Origin: Lotus japonicus
Lineage: Eukaryota > Streptophyta > Magnoliopsida > Fabales > Fabaceae
Direction of reading: 5' to 3'
NCBI RefSeq assembly: GCF_012489685.1
Contig: NC_080046.1
Coordinates: 21,327,304-21,391,303 of the forward strand
Length of the DNA stretch: 64,000 nucleotides
Both the position numbers and the translations under genes were made by a program. Of this stretch, positions 33,543 through 45,235 are shown in pieces (positions within the stretch are counted from its first letter, which is position 1; every line of letters begins with the position of its first letter). The notes below the pieces were generated by a model. The model was not told the origin of the DNA. It saw only the letters and a program-made list of their open reading frames with translations, and did not search any database.

Positions 33543-36050
33543 TGTAAGGCCCTAGACTTGTCTTAGTGCCATTTATGCAAAACTTTGAATAAAATGAATT
33601 TTTAAGTTAAGTTTGAAGGTTGACAGATTCTTCCTGTCAACTTGTGTGAATTTTTAGAGGGTCTTAACGACCCCATTTAGGAAAACTTCCTTCATGATAG
33701 TTGTAGCCCTTTAAGTTAAGAAAATTCTCCAAGTGGTTTCGCGTTAATCCGATGTCTGTAGCTCCAGATATTTGTGATTTAATGGACAAAGGTCCAACTG
33801 TCCAGACCTTGCGAACTCTAATTTAAAACTTTGGGTTAAAGCCTTGTTTAATGTCTTAATTGGGCTGATTAGTGGGCTCAGGAGATCATAATCAGAAGAT
33901 TAAGAGGAAGCTTAGTGGGCCAAGTGTGTTTGGATTGCAAAAGAGGGAGCTATGGTTATGAAAACCCTAGCCACACTAACAAAAGGGGGGAAATCCTATT
34001 TTTTTTTCCCTACTGTGCAAAACAGAAAACAAAACACGTGAAACACCAAACACTACAGAGAGCCATCATCACCATCTCCTCACCATCACCGGCTGCCACC
34101 CCAGCACCCACCCAACCACCGCCGGCCGCCGCCAGCAAGAGAGGAGGAGGGAGCGACTGCGAGAGAGAGTGCGACGCGAGCGAGAGAGGGAAAGGAAGAG
34201 GAACGCGTGGAGAGAACATTGGACAGCAAGGGGAGTCGACCTTCTGAACCTTACTTCCTCTATATTCAGATCACCCTCAAGGTAAGGGCTGGTCTAGGAT
34301 GGGTAGCTTCATTAGGAAATTGTTTGCCATGACTTGATATGAAAGGTTTGTGTTGGGGGGTTTTGCATGAGGGTTGGATATTGGGATTAACTTGCTGGAT
34401 TCTTCTTACGATCATGTTCTTACTGGATTTGCCATGAGCCATATGTTATTCCATATGCTATTCGTGCTTTAGTTCTTGATGCTTTGTGAAGATCCCATGC
34501 AATACTTGCTAAGTTTGACATGAAACTTAATTGTCCAACATGATGTTTGAGATGTGTTAGGTTCTGAAATCTTTTCTATGGATGATTCCACATGATTATA
34601 AAATGTTTTAGTTGCTGGAAAATGGCTTTGAAACCTTGTACTTGCATCTCCAAAATTTTAACTTAGGGCAGAAGTGACCCTGCCAGTTTTCTGCACTGGA
34701 CAGCGCACTTCATGGCCCGATATCACCTATTTCCGGTCTTCAGATGAAAACGTGGTAAACTAGAAAATTGTGGGATTTTGAATTAGCTTTCCAGACATGT
34801 GTATTGCGAAAATTTTGGTTGAGAAACGAGCTCTGTAGTTCGATTTTAGTAAGCGCTGTTCCTGCTGTATTTTTAAAAAAAATGGCCGAGACTCTTTTAA
34901 GGGTTTTGGTGAAATTCTTTCTTCCGATTTATGCACAAGTTCACATGATGCTATGATTAATGGAATTGCTATGAGTTATGTGTTGAGATGCATGAGATTT
35001 ATATTCATGATATTTCTTAAGTAAATTATTGTGTTTATTAATTAATTGAATAAGGGGTCGCTCACCTAGCCGTAATTCCCTTTATTCATTGGGAAAGTGA
35101 TATTGTGCTAACATAGTTGAGACAAGATTTAATAAGACTCTAGGATAACCATAGAGCCAAACTTTAAAGAGAATGAGACATAACTCGCATGCAAGTGTAA
35201 TTTTAATAATGAGATTTGAGATGGACATAGGTCTAGAGCGGACTATGGGCCATGAGAACGATGGTACCTTGCACGCGAGGGAGATTTTCTTGAGAACTGT
35301 GCCTCTGCGGACGCACGTGATGTATTTTGTGGATACTGTGGATCCACGTGATTGAGGTCTTGGGACGGTGAGTCCCCCTCTGAGAATTGTGCCTCTGCGG
35401 ACGCACGTGATTGGCCAAGGAGTTTTGGTGGGTTGTGTGATGTGAGGATGCGCTAGTCTAACTGACTAATTGTCATAAAACTTAATTTCATAAGCGAATG
35501 ATTATTGTGCTTTATGATATGTTTATGATTATCTTGTTTGCGACCTGACCCTTGCGCTACTTGTTTATTTGTTATTTGTGGGGGGGGGGGTAGATGGTCG
35601 TGAAGATAACGGCGACGACCCATTCTTGGGAGCTAATACTCCGTGACGAGCCATTATCGGATGACGACTACACTCCTGATGAAGAGGAAGAAAAAGATAA
35701 AGAGGAAGAGGCCAAGGAATAGGTTTGGGTTGAGAGACATCCATTTTCTCTTTGGGTTGAGAGTACCGAGTTCGGGAAGCATTGAACAATTATTTTGCTT
35801 TCATTTGGATAAATAAAGTTGATGTAATTTACTTTGGTTTTAGATGTATATTTCATACTTATTTTATTTAATTCAAAAGTTTTGGGATGATGTTTACTTC
35901 CGCGAGATTTGTAAAGGTTAATCTTTCAAGAGTTTCGCAATTAATGAACCTTTGTCATGAATCAAAGATTAATAATTGAACGACGAAAATTCTTTGCGAA
36001 AATTGGATTAATTGGTTACTGTGTGACACTCGAGAAATCGGGGCGTTACA
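33543..36050 (+). repeat. long 5' LTR E of chromovirus-type gypsy element
   Basis: It starts TGTAAGGCCC and ends GAAATCGGGGCGTTACA, about 2508 bp, followed by a tRNA-iMet PBS. It contains a candidate splice donor AAG/GTAAGG (GT at 34282), hairpins at 35299-35406, a G-run at 35580-35590, an acceptor-like TAG at 35591-35593 and a 42-codon acidic ORF immediately after it. A matching 3' LTR start was not found after the pol gene, so the element is incomplete. Confidence 0.75.
35594..35722 (+). CDS. short acidic ORF near the 3' end of LTR E
   Basis: ATG directly after a TAG acceptor-like site; 42 codons with an acidic C-terminus (DEPLSDDDYTPDEEEE and a K/E tail), ending TAG 35722. If the upstream GT at 34282 and this AG are used, it would be the first ORF of the spliced element leader. 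Related positions in other long LTRs of this window also hold a short ORF. No known function; could be a chance ORF. Confidence 0.35.
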   Translation: MVVKITATTHSWELILRDEPLSDDDYTPDEEEEKDKEEEAKE

Positions 36051-36053
36051 TTG

Positions 36054-36065
36054 TGGTATCAGAGC
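36054..36065 (+). other. PBS of the chromovirus element (tRNA-iMet type)
   Basis: TGGTATCAGAGC three bases after the LTR end, as at 2112-2123. A leader of about 190 bases follows and runs straight into protease sequence. Confidence 0.9.
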
Positions 36066-36254
36066 TCCGGTTGAGAAACCAGAGCACTAAGGGTTTTTGG
36101 CTTACGAGTTTCCGAACTCGTTGATGTTTTGTTTTTGATAATGTTTTCAAAGCTTCGCGGTGAGATTGGGTAGACTTGTTTGCTAAGATGTTTGCTTGAC
36201 TGTGAGATTGTCTGAAATTAGTATCATTGCCGTGATACTTGACTTAGATTATTT

Positions 36255-39200
36255 GATTCGGGTGCTACGCACTCATTCATTGCGGAGGATTGTGCGAAGA
36301 GATTGGGGTTACTGACTGCTGACCTACCCTTCGATCTGGTGGTGACAACCCCTGCCGCCGATCGATTAGTTACACGCACGACATGCTTGCAATGTCCGTT
36401 GATTTAGGAGGATCGGAAGTTCTTTGCGAACCTCGTCTGTTTAGGGCTCAAGGAGCTGGATGTGATTTTGGGAATGGATTGGTTAGCGCAATATCACGTG
36501 CTCTTAGATTGTGCTAACAAGGCTGTAGTATTCCCAGATCCCGGCGTTACAGATTACTTAAATTCGTACAACTTGGGGAAGGGTTCACCGGCGTATGTGA
36601 ACTCTATCGTTGCCGAGGCGAAACACGATGGTGATGTGCGCAATACCTTGGTGGTACAGGAGTATGACGATGTGTTCCCAGAAGATGTACCCGGTTTGCC
36701 ACCAGTCAGAGAGACAGAGTTCTCTATTGACATTGTGCCCGGTACTGGACCAATATCAATGGCACCTTATCGTATGGCCCCAGCTGAGTTGGCAGAATTG
36801 GCAAAGCAGTTGGATGATTTATCCTCAAAGGGATTCATTCGACCTAGTGTATCGCCATGGGGTGCACCTGTGCTATTGGTAAAGAAGAAGGATGGGAAGT
36901 CCAGATTGTGTGTAGATTACCGACAGCTGAATAAGGTGACAGTGAAGAACCGTTATCCGATGCCTCGGATAGACGACCTAATGGATCAACTTCGAGGAGC
37001 GGTGATTTTCTCGAAGATAGATCTAAAGTCAGGATACCATCAGATTCGAGTCAAGGAATCTGACATCCAGAAGACATCGTTCAGAACTCGATACGGGCAT
37101 TATGTGTACCTGGTGATGCCGTTCGGAGTTACTAATGCACCCGCAGTGTTTATGGACTACATGAACAGAGTGTTCAGACCATTTCTGGACAAGTTCGTGG
37201 TAGTGTTCATTGATGACATTTTGATCTACTCGAAGAGTAGAGAGGAGCATGAAGGGCATTTGCGTCAGGTGTTGGGCGTATTGCGGGAGAAGCAGCTGTA
37301 TGCTAATGGCTCAAAGTGTGAGTTCTGGATGGAAGAGGTGAAATTATTGGGTCATGTCATATCTAGTCAGGGTGTGGCTGTAGACCCTAGCAAGATCGAG
37401 ACGATTCTGTCATGGGAGCAACCCAAGACAGCAGGTGACATCAGGAGTTTTGTTGGACTCGCTGGCTATTATAGGAGATTCGTCAAGGACTACGCAAAGT
37501 TGACTTCTCCGTTGACTCAGTTGACAAAGAAGAATCAACCTTTTGCGTGGACGGAGAAATGTGAGGCTAGTTTTCAGGAGTTGAAGAAGCGATTGACTAC
37601 CGCTCCCATACTAGCTTTACCCAAAGAAGGAGAACCTTATGATGTGTATTGTGATGCGTCACACAACGGGTTGGGATGCGTGATGATGCAGGACAAGAAG
37701 GCAATTGCCTATGCTTCAAGGCAGTTGAAGACTCATGAGAAGAACTACCCCACGCACGATTTGGAGTTAGCTGCTATAGTTTATGCTCTCAAGATTTGGA
37801 GACACTATCTCTATGGCAGTACGTTCACGATCTACAGTGATCATAAGAGCTTGAAGTACTTATTTTATCAAAAGGATCTGAACATGAGACAGCGAAGGTG
37901 GATGGAATTCCTACAAGACTATGAGTTCGCTCTACAGTATCATCCGGGGAAAAGTAATGTTGTAGCCGACGCTCTCAGTCGGAAGGCTATACATGTGTCC
38001 TCAATGATGGTCAAGGAGTTAGAACTGTTGGAGGATTTTCGAGACCTGAGCTTGGACGTTAAGCTCGCACCAGGAAGATTGAGTTTTGGAATGGTGACGG
38101 TGTCAAGTGGACTTTTGGAAGAGATAAAGTTTAGACAAGAGACTGATGAAGGGATAGCTGAGTGGCGAAACCTTGTGGCTCAAGGAAAAGCACCAGAATT
38201 TTCTATTGGAAACGACAACATTTTACGTTGCAAGGGACGGATTTGTGTGCCTAACGATGCAGAAATGAGGAAACTGATCTTGGATGAAGGGCACAAGAGT
38301 AGATTGAGTATCCATCCTGGAATGAACAAGATGTATCAGGATTTGAAACCTCACTTCTGGTGGCCTGGGATGAAGAAACAAGTCGCTGAGTATGTCTCTA
38401 CATGCTTGACTTGTCAAAAGGCGAAAGTAGAGCATCAGAAACCTGCAGGGAAGCTGCAACCGTTAGATGTTCCAGAGTGGAAATGGGACAGTATTTCCAT
38501 GGATTTTGTGACAGCTCTACCTTTAACTCGACGGAGATTCGATGCAATTTGGGTTGTTGTTGATCGTTTGACAAAGACCGCTCATTTTATCCCGATCAAC
38601 CTGAAGTACAAGGTGGAGAAATTGGCGGAGATTTATGTGGTCGAGGTTGTGCGTCTGCATGGTGTGCCGACCAGCATCGTGTCAGATAGAGATCCGAGGT
38701 TTACCTCTCACTTTTGGGGAGCTTTGCAGCAGGCCCTCGGAACTAAATTGAGATTGAGCTCTGCCTACCATCCGCAAACCGATGGACAGACAGAGAGGAC
38801 AATCCAGTCGCTGGAAGATTTGCTAAGGGCTTGCGTGTTGGACCACAAAGGCAGTTGGGATGAGATGTTGCCATTGATCGAATTCACCTACAACAATAGC
38901 TTCCATGCGAGCATAGGTATGGCACCTTACGAAGCTTTGTACGGTCGGAGGTGTCGTACGCCTTTGTGCTGGCATCAAGATGGAGAAAACTTGGTGATTG
39001 GCCCGGAATTGGTACAACAGACCATCGAGGAGGTCAGGCGAATTCAAGAGAAGATGAGGACCGCGCAGAGTCGCCAAAAGAGTTACGCCGACAACCGGCG
39101 GAAGGAGCTAGAGTTTCAAGCCGGAGACCATGTCTTCTTGCGGGTTACCCCGATGACAGGTGTCGGAAGGGCAATCAAGTCCAAGAAGCTTACTCCGAAG

Positions 39201-39542
39201 TTTATTGGGCCGTACCAGATTACGGAGCGAGTGGGACCGGTGGCGTATAGGATCGCCTTACCACCGTTCCTATCCAACATCCACGATGTTCTTCATGTGT
39301 CGCAATTGCGGAAGTACATGGCGGATGATTCGCATGTGATTGCGCCAGACGATATTCAGTTGAAGGATGATCTGACGATAGAGATGCCACCCATCAAGAT
39401 CGTCGACCGAAGCATAAAGAGCCTGAGGAACAAGGAGGTGCCTTTAGTGAAGGTCGTATGGAATCAAGCGACCGGCGACACAACTTGGGAGTTAGAGGAT
39501 AAGATGCGGGGGTCACATCCCGATTTATTTGTAAACCCTTAA
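36255..39542 (+). pseudogene. chromovirus (Ty3/gypsy) protease-RT-RNase H-integrase, gag deleted
   Basis: In one frame from 36255: protease DSGATHSFIAEDCAK, a TAG at 36405-36407, then [15 protein letters not shown] and a 1000-codon open stretch. Reverse transcriptase carries CVDYRQLNK and the catalytic VFIDDILIY near 37205. RNase H has [12 protein letters not shown] and [10 protein letters not shown]. Integrase has the HHCC zinc site (CLTCQKAK), catalytic D in SMDFV, D in SDRDPRF and E in GQTERT. The C-terminus ([13 protein letters not shown] ... HPDLF) fits a chromodomain-type tail, hence chromovirus, Tekay-like. Gag is missing entirely: the leader is fused to the protease just before 36250. 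Pol after the single stop is otherwise intact, which is unusual here. Confidence 0.9.
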
Positions 39543-39560
39543 GTTTCGAGGGCGAAACTA

Positions 39561-40306
39561 TTTTAAGGGGGGTGGTATTTTAAGGGCGAAAGATTTGCAT
39601 GATATTTGAGTAAAGTTGTAGTTGATGCCAGATCGTAGTGGACGTTTTGATGAGTGAAAATGTGACAATTTTTTTTCCTGTGTGATTGTCTCACCTTGCG
39701 AGGTGATATTGATCGGTTGTTGGTAGAATCATATTGTTACATCCTAGATTGCTAATCTTAATTGTTGTTTAGTTTGATGATTTTTAATGCTTTGATTCAC
39801 ATCATAATCTCTTGCTATGACTTTTTTGTTTGCTTATTTTGTTTCAGTAGTTAACCCTTTATGTTTTCTACTTGTTGTTTGGGCGCTTAACACCAATTTA
39901 GAGGATGAAGAACTATTCGATGATCGAGCGTAGAATCGACAAGAAGCTTGAAGCGATGAAGATGGAGATCTATGACTTCTTCTTTGATGCAAAGGCTACG
40001 AAGAAACCTTAGTTTATCTTCTTGTTATCTACTCTTTTGAAATTTGGTTTGTTTTGGTTTTGTTGAAGCACATGGGTCCAAGATAACTATTTTGAATTGA
40101 TACTATATTATTGGATATAAACTATTATTATTGTAACTAAGACAAGTCGTGTGTGAAATTTAAAATTGAATTATTTTCTCCAGCGAGACGATGGATTGAG
40201 GTTTCAAATATTATATCACCATTCTCAAAAACAAATCTGAGCACTTAGTCCCTTGACTTGTTGAGTTACTAATGTGATCCATGATTGAGAAATTGGGGCA
40301 TTACAA
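39561..40306 (+). repeat. polypurine tract and LTR-end-like remnant after the pol gene
   Basis: TTTTAAGGGGGGTGG (39561-39575) is the polypurine tract. The next ~730 bp end with GAAATTGGGGCATTACA at 40306, an LTR end of this superfamily, but do not resemble LTR E and are far shorter. A 35-codon ORF, 39905-40012 (starting MKNYSMIERR), follows a TTTAG acceptor-like site, as in LTR E. I read this as the 3' end of a different or rearranged long LTR. No target duplication is visible against 32356. Confidence 0.5.
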
Positions 40307-41540
40307 ACGCCATCTATGAGGGAATGGGCCAACGTAGTGTCCGCCACAAACGCTCAGTTGAGATGGGTAAAACATAGTCATCGAAGCGAGTCTCCTTAAT
40401 CTGTCTGAAATATGATAGACAATGGGTATGACAATAATATCAGGCAACCCTCTATCCAATATCAATTATTCTTAACTTGGTCGACCCTGATGGCCAGATT
40501 GTCCTCCATGGGTCGCTCGCCTCTCTCGTTGTCGACTAGAAGAAACATATAAGAGAACACACACGAGCAAGAAGAGAGTGCAAGGTTCAACTTCTTTTTC
40601 CACTGAGTCGACATAGGACGTGCGCAAACACAAACAAGCATACAATGACATAGTTACTCATCACACAACTCAAACATAACGAGTCAACGTCGTTGTTAAC
40701 ATTTGGTGAATCCTAAGAGTCACTAGTGTTAGCGTGTGCCATATACTCAATGCAGTCTCAAAATGATCCAAATAAAAGAATGCCCACTCCATACAAGGCA
40801 GACGTGACATACACACGGAAACCTAGTCCGTTAGCCCGAAGCTAATGACCTACCATTGATGCCACTTCTGATCAACTCTCTCCTAGTCGTCAGAGATTGA
40901 ATCTCAAATGAAAACACATTGAGTCCTCGATCCACCAGGAGCCTGTCCACTAGCAACTCCGAGATTTTTCTCCAATGCAATGATATTCTCCATGATTAGT
41001 CAAATAAACGATGTGACATTCATAACGTACAAGTTTAGTCTTAAAAGACACACTCTTCTCATGAGTGGTCGGGATCACCAACTCATTTGTATCTAAAGCT
41101 ACTTGTCGCAACGACTACTTCTCAGTCAACTTCCACATTCGATAATATAATTAAGCATGGAAGTACAACATATAGCTCATATGATTATCACAATCATCAT
41201 CATGTGATTCACAACATCAATAGCATGCAATCATAGCAACAATCTCATATATGTAGTCATGGCTCAACAGCCATATACTCAACTCAATCAAACGTAGCTC
41301 ATGTATATTCATATACCACAGGGTCATATATCATATCATAATCTCAACATAAGATCACACTAGTCTTACGCTTAGCATCGTCAAATCAATTCAAGATTCA
41401 TACAAACTAACAAACAATTTGCACGCTAAAGTCTAGAGACTCGAAGTGCCCTTACCTTAAACGCTTTCTTTCCTTACTTTAGCTTCCACAACCAAGCTCT
41501 AATCCTATTCAAGCACACATTCAAGATGAGGTGAGGAAGG
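40307..41540 (-). repeat. LTR C copy 1, 5' part
   Basis: Continues 31666-32355 after the nested gypsy; it aligns with 45970-46320 and 61644-61950. It holds hairpins such as TTAGC/GCTAA (40831-40845) and a splice donor reading AAG/GTAAGG on the minus strand at 41455. At 40635-40639 it has CAAGC, the empty site of the LARD insertion found in copy 2. Confidence 0.7.
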
Positions 41541-42001
41541 CTACCACCTGTTTGTTTTCGGGTTATGTGCTTTCTTTTGGGACAACGTTATTTGCTGCGA
41601 AGGGGTGAGTGAATGGGGGAGCGAGGTTGCAAGGACGATGAGGTGAGGAAGGGCGCATGTTGCAAGATGGAGGTTGAGGAAGATGAAGATTAAGGGTTTC
41701 AAGTTGAGGATTATGAATATTTTTTGAGATTTTTTTTAGAGAGATGATTGATTTGGTATTTTTTAATGTAAATGTTATTAATATTATTGTTTTAATAAGT
41801 ATTAATAAAAATAAAAACATTTTACCTAGTGGTAACCTATAATAAAGGGTCAAAAGGGACTTGTGTAGAGTTGCACAGATATTTGCTTGCGCATATTATA
41901 GGCCCCCTGTAGTACCTATAGTACAATATTATTGAAGATTTTAGAGTGTTAACACAATGCTGAGCGCATGGATTAAGGAAAAAAACACTACATCATTACC
42001 T
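41541..42001. other. unassigned sequence between LTR C and the TIR element
   Basis: Contains a 96-codon minus-strand ORF (41853-41563) without recognisable domains. Probably further LTR sequence. Confidence 0.35.
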
Positions 42002-42956
42002 GCCCTGTTCGGGGCGGTTGTGGTTTTTAGTTTCCAAATCTCATTTTTAAAACAAATCGTCTTCGGATGAAATGGTTTTGAATTGTGTTTTAACGTTAAC
42101 ACATTTTTGAAACGGTTTTATGGCAATTCACAAAACCACAAAAATACGTTTCTTGTTATTGGTTTTAAGTTTTATTAGATTCAATATTTTCATAGCTGCT
42201 TGCTCGATCACACCTTCACAAATGCGAGGCTCAATTATGGAGATTTCGTTCTTTCCTTTCTCCAATTTGGATCATACAGTTTGGATCTGTGGCGGCCTGG
42301 CGGGGGCGAGAGACGACGTCCGACGCATGAATTGGATATGGTGGCTTTTTGTTAACCGCTGATTGGGTAGATATGTAGGGGTACGATGGTGATTGTGACC
42401 GTGAGTGGAAGAATCTAACACCACTTCCTCACTGGTTCGGTGGTTCCATATATAGTCACTACAAGAAAACAAGGTCTTAGTGGCGGTTGAAAGTAGGACC
42501 GACGACGGTTAAAACCGCCGCTAAAAATTACTCCCGGCGGTTGGCATCCGCCAAGTTGAGCGTCGCGGACATATTTACCAGCGGTTGGGACAACCGCCAC
42601 GCAATCTGCCGTTAAATAGTTTGCGGCGGTTAGAACCGTCGCCAAAAGAACTGGTTTAATGCTATTAACTGTTAGGATTAACGGCGGTTTGAACCGCCGC
42701 AAAAGAACTTGAATATTTAGTAGTTGAGGTCTCTCTACTATTTTATTTGTGGGGTTGATGGGTTTATGGGCTTCTCACATGTGGCAATGTTAAGCGCAGA
42801 TGAGTCGTAAGGTAAGGATAGTGGTGAACTGGTGATTTTTTCACATTTTTATTTCACGGTGGACAAGTTTTTAAAAAATTGGAAACTATAAAATTTAAAA
42901 ACAAAAAACAGTTAAAAATTTCAAAACTTAAAACTAACAACCACCCCGAACAGGGC
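42002..42956. mobile_element. small inverted-repeat DNA element
   Basis: 955 bp with terminal inverted repeats GCCCTGTTCGGGG(C/T)GGTTGT at 42002 and, reversed, at 42956. The ends resemble plant PIF/Harbinger- or hAT-type MITEs, but no target duplication is obvious, so the superfamily is open. It carries no transposase. A CACTA terminus lies inside it. Confidence 0.6.
42457..42710 (+). mobile_element. one terminus of a CACTA (En/Spm) element
   Basis: CACTACAAGAAAAC at 42457 is the classic plant CACTA end. It is followed by dense subterminal motifs GGCGGTT and AACCGCC, many as short inverted pairs, to about 42705. No clear matching second end is present, so this is a truncated or strongly deleted copy. 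Confidence 0.7.
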
Positions 42957-44100
42957 CGCAAAAATATTGAGTTTATGAATCATATTTCTCATAAAATCTT
43001 CAACTCACACTTAATCATATCATATAGCATAACAGAAGGATTATGCTAGTGGCTCAAATGATTAGGCCGTGGGCATATTCTCCAAACGCAACTCGCTCAT
43101 TGCGTTACTCAGCATCTCTCGTAGTTACAAGCCAAATAGTGAAAAATTAACAATGAAAAGTTCGAAAGGAAAAAAAAAAAAAAGAATAAACAGGTAAAGA
43201 GCAACTGAAGAAGCAACATGGGGGAGAATAAGGCAGAGCCATTTTCTTAACTTTTCATTAAACTAATGAAAAGCTATGCTCCACTTAGCTTAAGTTGCAT
43301 GAAGTTGATCCTTTTTTATATTTTGTGAGTCTCCAATCATGCATGGGTCCTTTATGTAAATAATTCCCTTTAGAATAAAGAATTTCGTAGTGGGAATTTC
43401 CTTTTAGGGTCATTTAGTTTACTTTGCTATCCATAAAATCCCTACTGCACAAAGGTATACCTTTAAATCCCATAGCTCAAACCTGAAAGTGAAACCTCCA
43501 AAACTAAACTTTTTTTATTATTTCTCTAGAGAAATAGAGATACAAAGAAAAGTTAAGCTGGCTTGGTGGGATAATTACTGTTGGTCATGGAATTTAGTTA
43601 AGGGACTATTGGTTCAAATAAATCATTTTTTATAAGAGTTTTAAAGTACATGCCACCTTATCCCTTCTTATGCGCAAGAAATGGAGCTATCGTGGCCTTC
43701 AAATGTTAATGAATTGGTAGGAGTATCGTGGCCTCTATCAGTGCAAATGATTTACTAGAAGTTGTAACCACCTGTATTTTTTATTCAGTTTCATTACTTG
43801 ATGTTAACAATAATAAAAAAAGGTTAAAGTTTACACTGATAGGTTAATCTTGCGTCATTACGGGGCACGTAATGGGTCTTATGATTCTATATTACATAAG
43901 ATGGCATAATTGGATAACTTTTAATCTTTGATGTGTTAATGTGTTCACATATTTTTTATTTAGTGCAACCTCCATTAATATTCAGTATTTACGGGTACTT
44001 CTCATTCTAAATTTTCACGAACGGGAAACGCTATAATCTATTTATCGGCACTAAATAGGGAACATATAGCAAACTACATCAACTAAAATTAGTTGATTTC
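42957..44100. other. unassigned AT-rich sequence
   Basis: No convincing ORF, RNA gene or repeat edge. It contains an A-homopolymer near 43170. Confidence 0.4.
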
Positions 44101-45235
44101 GACTGTCTAATATAACATCCGATTTTTGTTAATTAAGTTATAAGGTGCTAATGGGATCATCTGTTAGCTAATGGATTGACTAATGATCATTTGTTAGCCA
44201 ACAGATAGCTACCAATAAGTTGTTAGTCGATGGGTTGTCTTCTAATTAGTCGTCAGCTGATGAATTGGCTGATAATCACTTGATTTATACTTTCTGAATT
44301 AGACGGTTGCCTTTGTCTTTTAGGTAGCTCTCATCTTATGAGCGACGACTAATTACTCGTTAGTCGTTTAAGCGACTGCTAATCAATTATTTATAAACTT
44401 CAGAATTGGTTAGATAATTTGGTATTGAAATGTGGAGGGTTATTAGCCTAAATTTGTTACTTGAGTAAAATTCATTGATCACGTGCTAAAAGAGATAATG
44501 CAGTTTTTATTAATAACAGTAAATCCTTGCTTTTAAAGAATGAAAATTCCAATAGATATTGAGAGTTTTACTAGAATGAATTAATCTATAAGTGATATTT
44601 TCGTTCAATATTTGAAGAGAAAGTCAGAATGAGACAACTTTCCAAAAATATTGGAGTTTCATGTAAAATGGAGATAGTGGAGCCAGTTGATCAACTTGGG
44701 AAAAGAAACTCACCAGCCGATAATGATGGTTTTTGAAGGATGTGATAGGATGTCATGATCCTAAATGTTTGTATACGTGCTTAGTTCGAAGAGAATGTGG
44801 TAGGCTCATGGAAGACCAATAAGTGTTGTAATCAGGTGTGATTTGCCTCTATAAATAGTTGTTTGAGGCTCATTTTGAACACACAACTCAAACAATCAAT
44901 ACAATCTACAAATTTTCGGCATTTACTTTTGTCATTTACTTTTCTACCTTTAAGCTTTTAGCACTTTACTTTATTTTATATTTCTTTATCGCATTTTAGC
45001 CTTATTTTCAGTCGTTAAGTCTTTATGTATCCATTTTAGCCGCTCCCCTTAGTTAATTAAACCTACTTCGTGTTCAACCCCTCAATGGGAATCACTAAGA
45101 GCTTTTTGAAGTTCCTTAGGAACCTACATTGAGAAATAAAGTACATTCTTCAAGTAGTCTCTTGATTAGATAATTGATAAGTTGGTTTTCACCAATCGTC
45201 TCACACTGCTACCTTAGACCTAATGCTATTTAAAC
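44101..45235 (+). repeat. LTR-like fragment with promoter
   Basis: TATA box TATAAATAG at 44850-44858 followed by a C/A-rich leader (ACACAACTCAAACAATC) and a T-rich stretch, the layout of an LTR U3/R/U5. Upstream, 44130-44400 holds repeated TGTTAGCTAATGG/TTAGTCGATGGG-like motifs. Boundaries and family are not resolved. Confidence 0.35.

Noticed and set aside
39575..40306. Intact 3' LTR of the chromovirus
   Set aside because: It is about 730 bp and unlike the 2.5-kb LTR E; only the last ~17 bases resemble an LTR end, and no matching target duplication is present.
42002..42956. Assignment of the inverted-repeat element to PIF/Harbinger
   Set aside because: The end sequence is suggestive, but the flanks CCT and CGC do not form a TWA duplication.
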